Shown here: in pieces, positions 21,389 through 33,483 of the stretch | Numbering within the stretch: position 1 is the first letter of the stretch | Layout: each line of letters opens with the position of its first letter | NCBI GenBank assembly: GCA_000729835.1 | Contig: JFHB01000169.1 | Location: 1-64,000 of the forward strand | Length of the DNA stretch: 64,000 bases | Direction of reading: 5' to 3' | DNA from: Atkinsonella hypoxylon | Lineage: Eukaryota; Ascomycota; Sordariomycetes; Hypocreales; Clavicipitaceae | Notes under the pieces: model-generated | Told to the model about the DNA's origin: nothing | Databases searched by the model: none | Seen by the model: the letters and a program-made list of their open reading frames with translations, nothing else | Translations under genes and position numbers: made by a program

Positions 21389-24002
21389 TCAGCTGATTCT
21401 CCGCTCAAGGGTGGGACTCAAGCCCTCCTTCTCCAACTTCACTCTCATCTCGCCCTCGACTTCGCGACGGATGCGCTCGTAGGCTAATTTCTCGAATCGA
21501 CTTAAGCCCTTCCACCAGTGCTGTCCTGCTTCATGCTCGGCAATTCTGGACAATAGCTCGCTCGTCTTGATCCGCACCTCGCGGTCCTGGTGGAAGAGGC
21601 CAAGTGCAAGATAGAAGAGACCGGCATGGAACTCGGGCGCTACGTTCAACAACAGACATATCTCGTCGTAGGAGTGAATGTATTTGGAAAGTGTTAAATA
21701 AATATCCTTGCTTTGAGAGGGTGATAATCGCTGCATGCGCAAGCGATCATGCATGTGTGCTAGATCGAGTCCCTTGAGAGGCCGCACGGTGTACACTTGC
21801 GCTAAATCCTGCATCAAATTAGAAGCCGCTTTCGTCGAGAAAACCTGATATAGAATCCATGGAGACCAAAACCAACCTGGATGTAGCTGTAGTAGCTTCG
21901 CGTGTTTCGCCAGCCCTCGATTCTCGTCACGTTGCCGGCAAGCTCCTTATTCTTTGCCGTATCATCGGACCAGACATAGCCATGACCGCTGGCGCCAGGG
22001 AGCGTCATACCTTCATACTCGCTGCCAATATACAAGGCGCTTGCGCCATACACACTTTCCTCGAACTGGGCCGAGATGCGCGTGAACTTCAACACCCAGT
22101 CTCTCCATTTGGCCCGGACGACTCTTTCGCCGTGACGTATCGCAATGCTTTTCAGAATGTCTGCCATGAAAGCCACATCGCCCGTGAGATCCTGCGTGTT
22201 ATTCGTGATTCCGCTCGCAGTATTAGCCAGAGTGGGGTTCTGCTGTTGGAAAAAAAGTAGACCTTCTGTGACAGGTGCCGGTTCAATTTTGCTGCTAATC
22301 TTGATACGGCCGCTCGGCAGATCACAAAGGATATCCCACCACTCTGGATGATTCTCGAAGGTAGGATTTGTGACACCAGCAATGAAGCCGGGGACATTCA
22401 ACAACTCGTCTATCTTGGTCAAATCGGTGTAGGGGAAGGCGTGTCGGGTGAATCCCCTCAAAAGGCCTCCAGATGCCAAAGCACAAGCTGCAAGAACGGC
22501 TTCAGCAACCTCTCCTGATGGCATGTTGTGGCCTAGAAATATGACTCGCTTTTGTGTGAGGAGACCGTTGACAAGAACAATAATTGGATGCGTGTTGACT
22601 CCATTTGTTGTAAGGTGCGGATGTAAAGCGAAGGGTTGGGGGGACTTGACGTGAGCATCGGAAAAGTTTTGGATGAGCTTTATCAAGGAAAAATCGCCGA
22701 CTGTCTCAGGTATGACTGCTGTCGGAACTTTGATGGGAATGGGGATTCCCTTGTACATTACCTTGCTTTCAAATTCGTGCGTATCTCTAGGAACAGAATA
22801 AAGTGATTGGCTGCCACCCTCAACATGCGCCTTTGTCCCAGCTCTGGATATTCCGGATGGCTTCCTCTCACCTCGCGTAACCTCATTCTGTCTGTCAGCT
22901 GTGCCGTCTGCTCTATCCTCCGCGATTCTCATCTGAATCATTTGCTCAAACTTCTCCACAAACAAGTCTCTGTTCTCACTGGCCAGTAGCAAGTGTCGCT
23001 CGAGAATGCTTAGTCGCGGCATAAGAGATAGATCCATTGCGTTGACAGCGTCGTAGAGCATGGAGAGGGTTTCAGGTACTGGTGACTTGAAATACTCTTC
23101 GAGCGCAAGGAGTAATAACGGCTATGGGCGTGGCCAGAAAACGAATTAACAAACCGGTCTTTCTGCGATTCAAATAGGAGTTCACTTACCTTGTATACGT
23201 GGAGGAATGGATGTCTCGTACAGATTGCCATAGCCTTTACAATCGCACCACGCTTGACGGATTTGTCATGTTTAGTATTAACGAGGTTCAGGACGTGAAT
23301 CAGCGGTGGTCCCTCTCCGCCCTCGGGCTCGCTGTCAGTAGAATCGGCATCCACATCGTCATATGCATCGTTGTCACCATCAACCTCATTGTTTTTGTCT
23401 TCTTCGTCCGTGATAATGCCATTAACCCTATCCTGCCTCGTACTACGTATCCTCCGTCTTCTCTCCTTTGCCAATCTTTCAGCATCCTCCTCCTCTTGGC
23501 TCGTGTCTTTGTGCAAGAAAAATATGGTCCAATCCTGGTTACGCGCATGGGCTTGATCCGGAAGCATCAATTCTGCCAGCATATGTTCATCGCCAGTGAT
23601 TGCTACCGGGTATTGATGTTCCATCACCGGGCCCCGGTCAATGTCAAATGAGGCCACAAGAATGTATTCAACATGGTTGTCCCCTGAACCCCGAGGATAC
23701 TGTGACTTGAGCTTTCTTGCGGACCGAGCATCGGCATTCAATCTTCTAGGTGCAGACAATGACGAATGCTGAGATGATGGTGCTAACGAAGGTGTCTTCG
23801 ACTTGGAACTAGGGTCAGTAGTTCGATCCGAATCAGTCGTTGGAGGCTGAGGTGACCTCATTCGTCGTGAATTTTGGGACATTTGAGAAGGAGATCGTGA
23901 TGAAGGAAACGAAGAGAGCGAAGCTCGTCGATTCGTCAGGGAGCTATTTGACTGATTATTCATGCCGGTCTGCCGGGTCAGGTATGGAAGGGCGGTAGCC
24001 AT
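21389..24002 (-). CDS. AFI1: AFI1-like DENN/SPA-domain protein of polarised trafficking
   Basis: 825 residues, introns 23122-23189 and 21809-21876. The N-terminus (1-105) is Ser/Pro/Arg-rich and disordered. It is followed at about 110 by HVEYILVASFDIDRGPVMEH, the opening of the Afi1 docking domain, an acidic insertion (DEEDKNNEVDGDNDAYDD), and then the SPA/DENN-like region with PLIHVLNLVNTKHD, IIVLVNGLLTQKRVIFLGH and AACALASGGLLRGFTRHAFP. Yeast Afi1 binds the GTPase Arf3 and keeps it polarised at the plasma membrane, and DENN proteins often act as Rab exchange factors. A role in hyphal polarity is inferred from that. The C-terminal part ends with helical, charged sequence. The length is close to filamentous homologues as far as I know. 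Confidence 0.87.
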
Positions 24003-26564
24003 TGTAGACGACTAAGTCGCCCTGCGCCAATGTCGCAGGGCAATGGGAATAACAATGCCCAAATTATACCCCTTCATCCACAAACGTGTGGCACAGTCGT
24101 TTCCGCAGCCCAGCCTGTAGTTGTTTCTACTCATGCAAAGGGGTCAGAGATTGACATAGATTGAAGATCGTTTCGGTTGATATATTCCGGAGGTTCGTTT
24201 TGTTTATCCGGATTAGTAGCTATCTGATCGGACAACTGGTCCGTAGGAGGCTGATTTGAGAAATCGGAGATGGAAATGTTGCCCAAGCGCTCGGAATCTG
24301 TCGCTGCGTTTGGAGGAGTGGGCTTTCAGGGTTGACGCCGCAACACCATGAGATCCGGGCCCATGTGCGTGGCCCGCGGAAGCAGCACCAACGCCGCAGA
24401 GACAAAAATGATGGCCAACTTGTGACAGCAGCGGGTTCCGAACAGTAAGCTGGGGGGACATGAACTTGACGGGATGCCGACGAGGGGTAACACCGAGACA
24501 CGATCTCCAAGCAATACAACTCCTGAGATTCGGACGCAGGGCAGGGGGTCGATGGCGGGGCTGTAAGAAAAAGAGGGCATTGGTGGAACCTGCATGCCCA
24601 AGCCCCGCCGTCCGTCGAATTGGAGGCCGGGACATGCAAGGCTCGTGGGCTCGTCCGGTCAGAGGAAGGAAAGACGGAGCTGGGCGGTCAATCAGCGGGT
24701 GCCAGCCGCCAGTGGCCCGCGAACTGCTGCTCGCTCGGGAAGGAAGGAGCGACAACCAATGACATGTAGGAACAGGCTGAGATGCACTTTGCTTCGAATT
24801 CAGCGTCAAAATTGGCATTTCTGTTTTCGCTAGAAGCACCGGGAACTTGCAATGCCATCCTCAGGGGACGCGGCACTCCATGCCCTGGAAGCGAGGCCCC
24901 TAGTGTTCCGTAGCCGCGTAGCCTGAATCAGGCATTTATGTGCGACACCGCACGGGACATGTGAAACCGTGGAAGCCATCGCGCGTGGTTGACAAGGTTG
25001 AGCTGAATAGGTACATCTCGCAACTAAGCTCAACTGACACGGCCTCCGCAGGTACTCCATACAGCTGCTGATACAGGCGTCTGCCCCTGGCGTGCAGCGT
25101 GTGGACAATCAAAATCATGCCTACCAAACAACAACACCGCATTTGTACGATTTGTCCATGTACAGGTTGTCAAAAATATTCAGCTGCTCAAAAGCTACAA
25201 TGTAGTACTGGCCCACCTTGTAGGTCAATCAAAATCATGGCGATAAGAGGTACTTTAGCTACTTCTAAATTTTATTCCGTAATAGAAGTCAGAAGTAGGA
25301 ATAACCGTCCGAGTTATAATTTAAGAGCTACATTGCGTTTTGAGTGCTTATGAACAGGCTCTAAGATTGAATAGCAGGTGATACTAGCTAGCTGCTCACA
25401 ATTTCCACAGCAATCATTAATCTGTGCAGCTGTGACTTACGAGATGGTATGCCGCTCGAATTAAAGGGTGTTAATGAAGGGCTGACTCGAACGGAATTTT
25501 TATTGGCATGTAATGTTTTTGAACGCTACCACTGAAACGCCGAGAAATAGTGGGTCGGTACGAAAGTGTAGCCTTATGTACGAGTAAAAAACTCTGGTAT
25601 AACAGTACAAATATAGTGATAGAACTCTACGTAAGAGTCACGACAGGCTGGTCAGAGTCACCAGAAACCAGGTTGGCGCGCGATGGTACCTAATGAATAA
25701 TGGAATACCTCCCCAAATTCCATACCATGTCGTCTGTACTTGTCCCCCTTCATCCTTCTCCTCACCAGGGTGCAGATGCTAGTGCTTAGCGTGTGACCGC
25801 TCATTCTCTATGGCTGCCGGTGGCGCTAAAATAGATTGCCTAGGCCAACTAAAAAAGTGTTTTCGTTGCATTCGTTCATTTCGTAGATTTATCGTAAAGG
25901 GGGCTAGAGAACGAGAGTAGGTGCGAGCGGGTGGGCCGCCAGTCTAGGCTATTTGTCGAAAAGGTTGCGCTTAGTTTGACCCCGTGCTAGCTATGGGTGT
26001 TGACTAACGGCCGCGATGCATCCCATGAAAGCCCAGCTTGAGATGATATTCAAATTGTAAAGAGGAAAATTGGGGGCTCTAGGATGATGTATACCCTCCT
26101 TCTAGTTCAATTTTATGATGGCACCTGTAAGGCCATTAATTCCAGTCCAACCGTTGATAAGTCTCCACAAACCGATCAATCGCAGCGCCACAGCTGCAGC
26201 CACAGGATCTCCGTTTCCCCGCTAACTCTATGCAGCATCCGTCGTTGCTGCTTGCTTAACTAACTAACTATTGATTTGTTTACTCCGCGCTCGGCTACGG
26301 TGACCATCTGCGCGACATTCTCGACTAATTGTATAATCACTCACTCAATTCCGCATCTTGGAATAATTATGAGGCATCAAGTTCGAAGGTTCTGAGTCTC
26401 TCTACATGCCTCAATAGTGCTCGCTATTGTCACTTCCGAACCCGACCTCAACGTCTGACTGTTAAGTTCCTACGCCACGCCAAGTAAGAACTCCACACGA
26501 TCAACACGTTCCTTGGCCAACCACCGCCGTCACTCACGGCGTGAAACCGCCAAACATAGCAAGC
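24003..26564. other. Gene-free stretch with an AT-rich pocket
   Basis: All three minus-strand frames are unusually open over 24213-24840 (208, 139 and 91 codons), which fits GC-rich non-coding DNA better than a gene. An AT-rich pocket at about 25180-25350 carries an 84-codon frame (25099-25353 +) with a cysteine cluster CTICPCTGC. The last 500 bases are the likely promoter and leader of the light-chain gene. Confidence 0.45.
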
Positions 26565-27529
26565 ATGGTAAGAGATGGAGACCCTACGTTAAAATCAAGG
26601 ATAAAAATAAATTCTAAACTCTTTGTCGTTATCGCAAAGTCTATCGCGACGCCTTATAAACCGTCTCCGTTAGGCTACGGGTCGCCTCCTTCACGCAGCT
26701 CACCATTCCGTCGACCAGAATCGCCTGCGTCACCGTCCCCTCTGCGATACACAACTCCAACAGGCTCTCCAACAAAATCCACTACGAGACCAGCACCAGG
26801 TCAAACACCGGAAACCCCACAGACCAATTGGACTCCTCGTCCCCAATCATCAGACACAATGCCTACCTCGACACAAAAGTTTTCTCGGCCGCCGCGCCCA
26901 GACACATCCCAGGCTTTAGGAAACGGAAATGCACTGTCACAGCTGCAGCCAGCCCAGGTCAGGACGTTACGCGACGGTTTCCAGATTCTCGACCGCGATT
27001 GCGATGGTGTTGTAAATCGCGAGGACGTGGCTGATATGCTAAGTCAACTGGGTACGCCGTCTTCCTCTTGAATAGTGCATGCTGCTAAGCTGGACTAACG
27101 TTCGTTATTGAAGGACTTCGGAATGGTGCCTCTGATGTGTCACAGTTTTTCCCTCCAGCAAAGCCACAGACCATTTCACTTGCCGTTTTCTTAAATTCGC
27201 TAGCCGAGACGCTTTGCGAGCTGTCACCCAGCGCCGAATTGCTTTCAGCCTTTTCAGCATTTGACGATGATGACAGTGGCCAGGTTGACTGGGCGGACTT
27301 GAAAGACGCTTTGTTGAATACTGCCCCAGAAGCTGGTGAAAGGCCGCTGACGGCAGTAGAGGTTGATCGGGTTGTCAATGGCTTTACTGGCAGGCGCGCC
27401 TTCAATCGCAATATCAATACTCAACTTGGGGCAAAGAAAGGTGAAGTCTTCAAGTACAATGAGTTTGTGTCTTCTCTTATGGGATCTAATGGCGGCGGCG
27501 AGGGACCATCAAACGATAACCCGGAATAA
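26565..27529 (+). CDS. RLC1: Myosin regulatory light chain (EF-hand)
   Basis: 276-residue EF-hand protein that would bind the neck of myosin II in the contractile ring (S. pombe Rlc1 type). Introns are 26568-26639 and 27052-27113. The first exon is only the ATG; the intron begins at once with GTAAGA and ends after a TTCTAAAC branch-like word, giving MSIATPYKPSP. Reading through that intron is also open, so the unspliced N-terminus is an alternative. Residues 2-110 are a Ser/Pro/Thr-rich tail with many SP and TP pairs, possible phosphorylation sites. The first EF-hand DRDCDGVVNRED starts near 119 with Asp at position 12, as in regulatory light chains. A second, weaker loop DDDDSGQVDWAD starts near 189. 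The C-terminus ends in a Gly-rich tail. Calmodulin-like proteins are the alternative, less likely. Confidence 0.85.
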
Positions 27530-29287
27530 TGTTACGGGAACAGAGACATGCTCGAGATATGTCGTTAGTCCACGGTGTTCATAGGCGCTTACTACGATTG
27601 GGGTATCATGAGGATCGACTTGTTGTGTTGTGTATTACGTTTTTGAAAGTAGAGCCATTCCATATTAGACGTCCGAGATATTATGCAGAAAACATCTTTT
27701 GGGACACCATATCACGCAAATGAGGGACGGCGTGTGGTTCGATTCGATAGGGTGTCTGGAAAGTGTGTGCACGGGTGAATGCCGTCGCATAATTTGTAGG
27801 CTTTGGTTGCAAAATTATTGCCAATAGCATGCCTGGCGCAAGCTGGGTCACCAGCATGTCAAAAAAAGAGTGCGACTCGAGGTCGGCGGCACATCTGTCC
27901 AATCCCAAGGTAGAGAGAGCATCAGCCGGCCCGGTGAGCCTTCTAGAATCTTTTCGCGTTAAGTGCAAATCACCGTTAACATGCATGATTCATCGCAACC
28001 CACACACCCCACGGCCCCTGCTTAGCCGGGCGAAGAAGTGAACACCCCGGGGTTGCCTACATTTGCTGTTGGGCCTGCTCGCTGTGATTTCGATCCAACA
28101 ATGCAATGCGGGTGATGCTGACTGGTTCTTGTGAAGACATGTCGATTGTCGACAGGCAATGATCGATCATAGACATGGCCATAATATGGTTGGTCCAACT
28201 CACCTCGTGGATGTTTTTGGACTGTGCAGTCTCCAGACCCGAATGAAAAAAAAATTGAGATAAAGTAGTGAGAAGCAGTCATGGCCGTCATCGCTCTAGG
28301 CCTTGCGTCCAATCCCCTGGTCACCGGGGTGGTTGGTTGATGCCCCTGATGTGCGTTCGTGATATTATGGGCATATTATCTGTATCCGCAATAGGCTGTA
28401 ATCTTAGGCTTAAGCGAGGTACGTCAATCATGCTGGATATTTGTCTGCTCTGTTCGCGCCTCGTGGCTTTCTGTTTCCTTCACGGCAGCAGGCAGGCAGT
28501 TGGCCGACTGGCAATCGTGGTTATCTATTTGATTCCTTCCTGCGTCTCACCAAGGCAGCTGCCCAAGTAAGGTGACGTGACGTGACCGTTCCTGCCCTCA
28601 AGGGTCTGGTGCTTGTTTGCGTGTCTGGTCGTTTATCTACCTGCTACAGAGTACCTGCTACAGAGTACCTGCTACAGAGTACCTGCTTGCTACAAAGCTG
28701 CTCAGTCTGCCAGGTCACATTTTCGCTACGACCCAGTCACCAGTCATAGCCCGGCCAGTCACTTTATGCGTGTGCGCGCACACCTGATAAATCGTGGGCT
28801 GGGATCTAACAATTTCCTGTCCTTTGTATTCTTTGGTTGCTTTGATTACCTCCCGGTTCCCGGTTTCCGATATCGTCTGCTGGTCAAGGCTTTCCTTTCT
28901 TTTCCTCTCTCTTCCCTCTTTTGCTCGGTCTCGATCGCCTACCCGATGACTCTGAGAAAGCTCTGAGAAAGCAGAGAGCGCGTTGCCAACTCGTATGCGA
29001 TATTATTTCATCCACGATTTATTTCGCTGCTTGCTCGCCTGCCCCATCTCAGAGAACGCTCGACCTCCTGGTCGGGACTGCCATTGGAACGCCTCCCAAC
29101 CACCACCCAACGCTTTGTTTCCTTTCCTCCTTTGCCCCCTTTAGGTCTATGATGTTCGGATAAGCAGCTACCACACCCCTTTAGAGTTCTACTATCCGGT
29201 ATAACCTTGTTTCGGGACAGACCTGCTCCATCCAGTCTGGAGTCCCGCTCTTCCAGCAAAGAGTGAGCTCGTTTGCGCCTCTTCAGA
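27530..29287. other. Intergenic before the TPR-DnaJ gene
   Basis: No supported gene. It includes the tandem repeat at 28639-28687 and a pyrimidine-rich stretch at 28880-29290 that is likely promoter and 5' leader of the co-chaperone gene. Confidence 0.5.
28639..28687. repeat. 14-base tandem repeat, three and a half copies
   Basis: Unit ACCTGCTACAGAGT is repeated three times without mismatch and then partly. It lies about 600 bases before the DnaJ start codon. Confidence 0.85.
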
Positions 29288-31486
29288 ATGAAGTTCTTTG
29301 GTGGGAGTAAAAAGCCGTCGTCGACTTCGACGTCAAAAAAGCACACGCCTAGTTCGAGCATCGACGATCGCGATTTCTTTCCACAGTCATCAGCCCATCC
29401 GCACTCGGAGCCTACGTCGCCTACAAAGTCGGCTAATTCTACTACCAAATCCCCTACGAAAAAAGGTTCTCGGCCCGCATCTTACCGTGAATCGAAGGAC
29501 ACAGAAAAGTCGTCTGCCCCACGTCACGCGAGGTTTTCCCGACACTCCACCGAACCACCAAGTTCCTCTTCGCGGCGCAGCAAGACTGACACAGATACGC
29601 ATCCGCTGAACTTGCCACCAGAAGAACGTCGTCGATTGTCCAAGTTGTCCAATTCCACCATGAGTGACAAGATGGATATTGACCGGGAATCGGTCAATGG
29701 CGCTTCCACCCCTGCATCACAGAACCAGAAACCTTCAGCACAGACAAACTTCTCTGTTCCTATTACCAACGGAAACCATAACGAGGGTGCACCCACGCCG
29801 CCGCCGCACAGATCCAACCCCTCTAGCCCTGTGCCTACTCCAGAGGATGATGCAGAAGCGTACAAAGCCGCGGGCAACAGGTTTTTCAAGGAGAAAAATT
29901 ATACAAAGGCCATAGAGCAATATTCCAAAGGTAGTACGGGCTTCATCTGCTCAAGACAAGCTTCACATGCACCTTTGTATTTGATCTTATATATGCTAAC
30001 TCCTCTGAAACTGTATAGCCATCGATCTTTTCCCCGAATCATCGACATACTTGAGCAATAGAGCCGCTGCTCGCATGTCCAATGGCCAATATACTACTGC
30101 ACTTGAAGATTGTAGTCTTGCAGCCCGCCTGGATCCTGGGAATGCCAAAATTTTACTGCGGCTTGCACGTATTTACACTGCGCTCGGTAAACCTGAAGAA
30201 GCAATGAGTACTTTCGAACGTATCTCGCCGCCACCCAGTGCGAAAGACATGGCTCCCACAAAAGAAATGATGAACCACATACGCGCCGTAAAGAACACTC
30301 TTGAGCAAGGTACAGCTGTCTCTATGGCCCTGCATGCTTTGGACCAAGCCGAGCGTGGGTTGGGCTCTGGTGTTGCAAGACCCCGTCAATGGCAGCTGAT
30401 GCGTGGTGAGGCTTTACTCAAGATGGGACGGGAAAATTCCCTTGGCGAGGCTCAGAACATTGCCATGTCCCTACTGCGCTCCAACAGTCAGGATCCTGAG
30501 GCTCTCGTTCTCCGTGGCCGTGTTCTGTACGGCCAGGGTGAGCATGAGAAGGCTATTCAGTCATTCAAGATGGCGCTAAGCTGCGATCCAGACTTCCGTG
30601 AGGCGATCAAATGGCTGAGAATAGTACAAAAGCTGGATCGCACAAAGGAAGAGGGCAATACTGAATTCAAAGCAGGGCGATGGCAGCCTGCCATTGAGAA
30701 GTACACTGCGGCTTTGCAGATTGATCCGTCCAACAGAGGCATCAATGCCAAGCTCCTTCAGAATCGCGCACAATGCAAGATCAAGCTCAAGCAATACGAT
30801 GGCGCCATTACGGACTCTGACAAGGCTTTCAGTCTTGACCCCAGCTATACTAAGGCGAGAAAGACGAAGGCCAATGCTCTCGGTCTGTCGGGCAATTGGG
30901 AAGAATGTGTTCGCGAGTGGAAAGCTATTCAGGAAATGGAACCCGAGGATCGTACTATTCCGAAGGAGGTCCGCAAGGCAGAATTTGAGTTGAAAAAGAG
31001 TCTACGGAAGGATTATTACAAAATTATGTGCTTGGAGAAGGATTGCAATCCCGATGATATCAAGAAGGCCTATCGCAAGATGGCTATCAAGCTGCACCCT
31101 GATAAGAATCCGGACGACCCCGAAGCTGAAGCTAAATTCAAGGACATGCAAGAAGCATACGAAACCTTGAGCGACCCTCAGTAAGACTTACTCTCGACGC
31201 AAGTGTGCTAATGGTAAATTGACAACTGACACTCTTTCACAGGAAGAAAGCTGCTTACGACAATGGCGACGATCTTAGAGACCCCGCAGACATGTTTAGT
31301 GGCGGTGGCATGGGTGGTGGTATGGGCGGCATCGATCCCGAAATCCTGTTCAGTATGATGGGCAATCAAGGAGGGTTCGGTGGTGGTGGTTTCCGACAAG
31401 CAGGCGGTTTCCCTGGCGGTGCCACATTCAGTTTCGGCAACGGAGCTGGCGGCCACTCTCGCGGTGGCGGATTTCCCTTCCAGTGA
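29288..31486 (+). CDS. TPR-repeat DnaJ co-chaperone (DNAJC7-like)
   Basis: 682-residue Hsp40 of the TPR2/DNAJC7 type, which passes clients between Hsp70 and Hsp90. Introns are 29931-30018 and 31181-31242. Residues 1-190 are Ser/Thr/Lys-rich and disordered. TPR repeats run from about 195 (AYKAAGNRFFKEKNYTKAIE) to about 530, including EEGNTEFKAGRWQPAIEKY. The J-domain follows at about 538-605 with the catalytic HPD at 574-576 (IKLHPDKNPDDPEA), so Hsp70 ATPase stimulation should be intact. The C-terminus is Gly/Phe/Met-rich (GGGMGGGMGG). Start ATG at 29288 was chosen as the first ATG of the open frame. The next in-frame stop at 31484 closes the Gly-rich tail. Cytosolic location is inferred. Confidence 0.93.
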
Positions 31487-32224
31487 CAATCCGCGGCGGA
31501 ACCTGACGAAAGCGAAGCTGAAGGTGAAGAATGCGAAACGGGTAAAGATGACGAGGATGATGCCTATTCCCGGAGTCGTTTTCAAAAAAGTTATTCCAAA
31601 AGCAAGGACAGATGGAGGTATGCGCACGAGCAACGGCCATACTCGCGGGATCGACTAGTTGATACACTACGGTGGTATGGCATGTTTCTGTTGGGAGCCG
31701 TCGTATTGCTTCCTCTGCATCTTGTTATTGTTGCTACTTTGAGCATGGCTTTGGTGTACTTGCTGGTGAGACAGGCCCGGCCGCGACGAAAGGAATAGCC
31801 GTCGGACTCGCAGACCAATTGGACAGGGCCGTTTGTTGGGACCAACACATTGCATCACGCATAGATACAGAACATTGTCAAGGCGTTTTTCTCTTTTCTG
31901 ATTATTTCACTAGTCATTGTAATCTTGGCTCCGCGGTCGTGAACAAGAAGCTTGGGATGAATGACTTGGGACGATGGATATGTCAGCGGGGGTCTGAAGG
32001 GATCTAGGAGTCGGCCCGCCAATGGATTTAGAATAGACAGCATGTAGACACGAACGATGCGCGGCATCTCATGAAAGTTGGACACACTGTATGTAGCTGT
32101 TGTTGTAATGTGCGGTGTAGCAGTTCACTACATGTTGTGTTGGCCATGAGCAGCCCGGGGGTATCAATACCATGAATGAACAAGTCTCAACCACTCACCA
32201 CCGAGGCATGGCCTCATCCTTTTG
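31487..32224. other. Convergent 3' region between DnaJ and MED10 genes
   Basis: Frames on both strands continue past the DnaJ stop (for example 31380-31658 +), with Lys/Glu-rich codons near 31500-31570, but no gene can be built. It probably holds the two 3' untranslated regions. Confidence 0.5.
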
Positions 32225-32584
32225 TCATGATGGCCTAGCATCCGCCGAGCCAGTGTCCGGCCCAGCCCCGTTGGCAACTGCCTTGCCGCCCGTCGCACGC
32301 AGCACTCTGTCCACATCATCCCCCAACTCAGGCATAGCAGTAGCCATCTCGCGCGCGAGCACGTCTCGAAACTCGGCAAACGCATGAGACTTGCCGCGCA
32401 TAAGCTGATTGCCCCGCCTCACAAGCTCGACGAACTCGCGCGTGTAAATATCCGGGTTCCGCCCGTTTTCCACATACTCTAGCAGCTCGGGCGGGACAGA
32501 AGGCAAGCTGGTGTGGGGGGAAGACGTCGTTGCGTGAAGGGACTGCAGCGAGTGCGAGAGGGTTTTTCTACAATCTGTTGGATT

Positions 32585-32615
<31 letters not shown>

Positions 32616-32832
32616 TTGGGGGGGGGGAAGGGGCAACTGACGCACATTTCGTTGGAGAGTACGTCGCGACTTGGTCGGCCTGTTGTGTCGTACGTAGAGA
32701 CCTGGACCATGATCTGGTAGAGGTCTTGTATTACGTCCTTGAGTTGCTCTGCTTGAGTTAGAAGGGTTTGATGGGGGGCAGGGAAGACGTACGCTCGAGG
32801 TTGTCGTGGTCGGACTTGTCTATGGGGGCCAT
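32225..32832 (-). CDS. MED10: Mediator complex subunit 10 (Nut2/Med10)
   Basis: 161-residue subunit of the Mediator middle module, which links activators to RNA polymerase II. Three exons: introns 32749-32792 (only 44 bases, GTACGT...CTAACTCAAGCAG) and 32568-32645 (78 bases, with long C, T/A homopolymer runs). The joined N-terminus reads DNLEQQLKDVIQDLYQIMVQ, then NEIKTLSHSLQSLH, both typical of Med10. The family signature YVENGRNPDIYTREFVELV follows, with GNQLMRGKSHAFAEFRDVL. No unspliced frame covers the gene, so it is easy to miss. A short Gly/Ala/Asp tail ends it. The gene converges on the DnaJ gene. Confidence 0.92.
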
Positions 32833-33483
32833 TGTGGTGGTTGGTGATTGTTGCGAGGTGCCTCTTCGTGAATTGGGGTTTGTGATTGTAGGTGGAACGG
32901 GTGGGACGTGGCGTCGCGAGTGCGCAGCACAGGCACGCTTGGCTGCGATTTTGCATGTTTTTTTTTTCGTTTTTTTTTTTTTTCTTTTTGGTTCCAGGCT
33001 AACTAACTAGTTACCTACTTACTAGTCGCGTCTACAATTTGTCAAACGTACTCTGTATAGTAAAAGCAATCACGACGGTAAAAGTCACGACAATGTTCTG
33101 AACACGGACAGCATCGTAGTCAACATGCAAAAGCTTTTCTTCCAGCAGTACCCACATCTTATAATGTCATTATATTAAAAACTAAAAAGTAAGTGTAGAA
33201 GTAAGATATGCCTGCCAAAAGTGCGCGCCCCCCCCCCCCTCCACCCCCCCTCCCCCCTTGTGTTTTTCAATATAATCGAACACCATTACCGTTTCATCTG
33301 CAATCCTACAAAGCAGGTGCAGAGCCGGTCAGTAAGGTCGCTTGGTGGGCAAAAAAAAAAAAATAGAATGCATCGACGATGCAGAGTACTACTCGAAAAT
33401 TAAAATACGTCAAATCAGTCATCTTCATCTTCGTTGCTCATGCGCATGGTTTTATAAACAACAAAAAAAAGTATATTCCCCCA
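32833..33483. other. Intergenic, homopolymer-rich
   Basis: Upstream of MED10 (-) and downstream of the wall protein gene (-). It has T runs around 32958-32990, a C run at 33228-33239 and an A run near 33352-33362. No gene. Confidence 0.5.
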
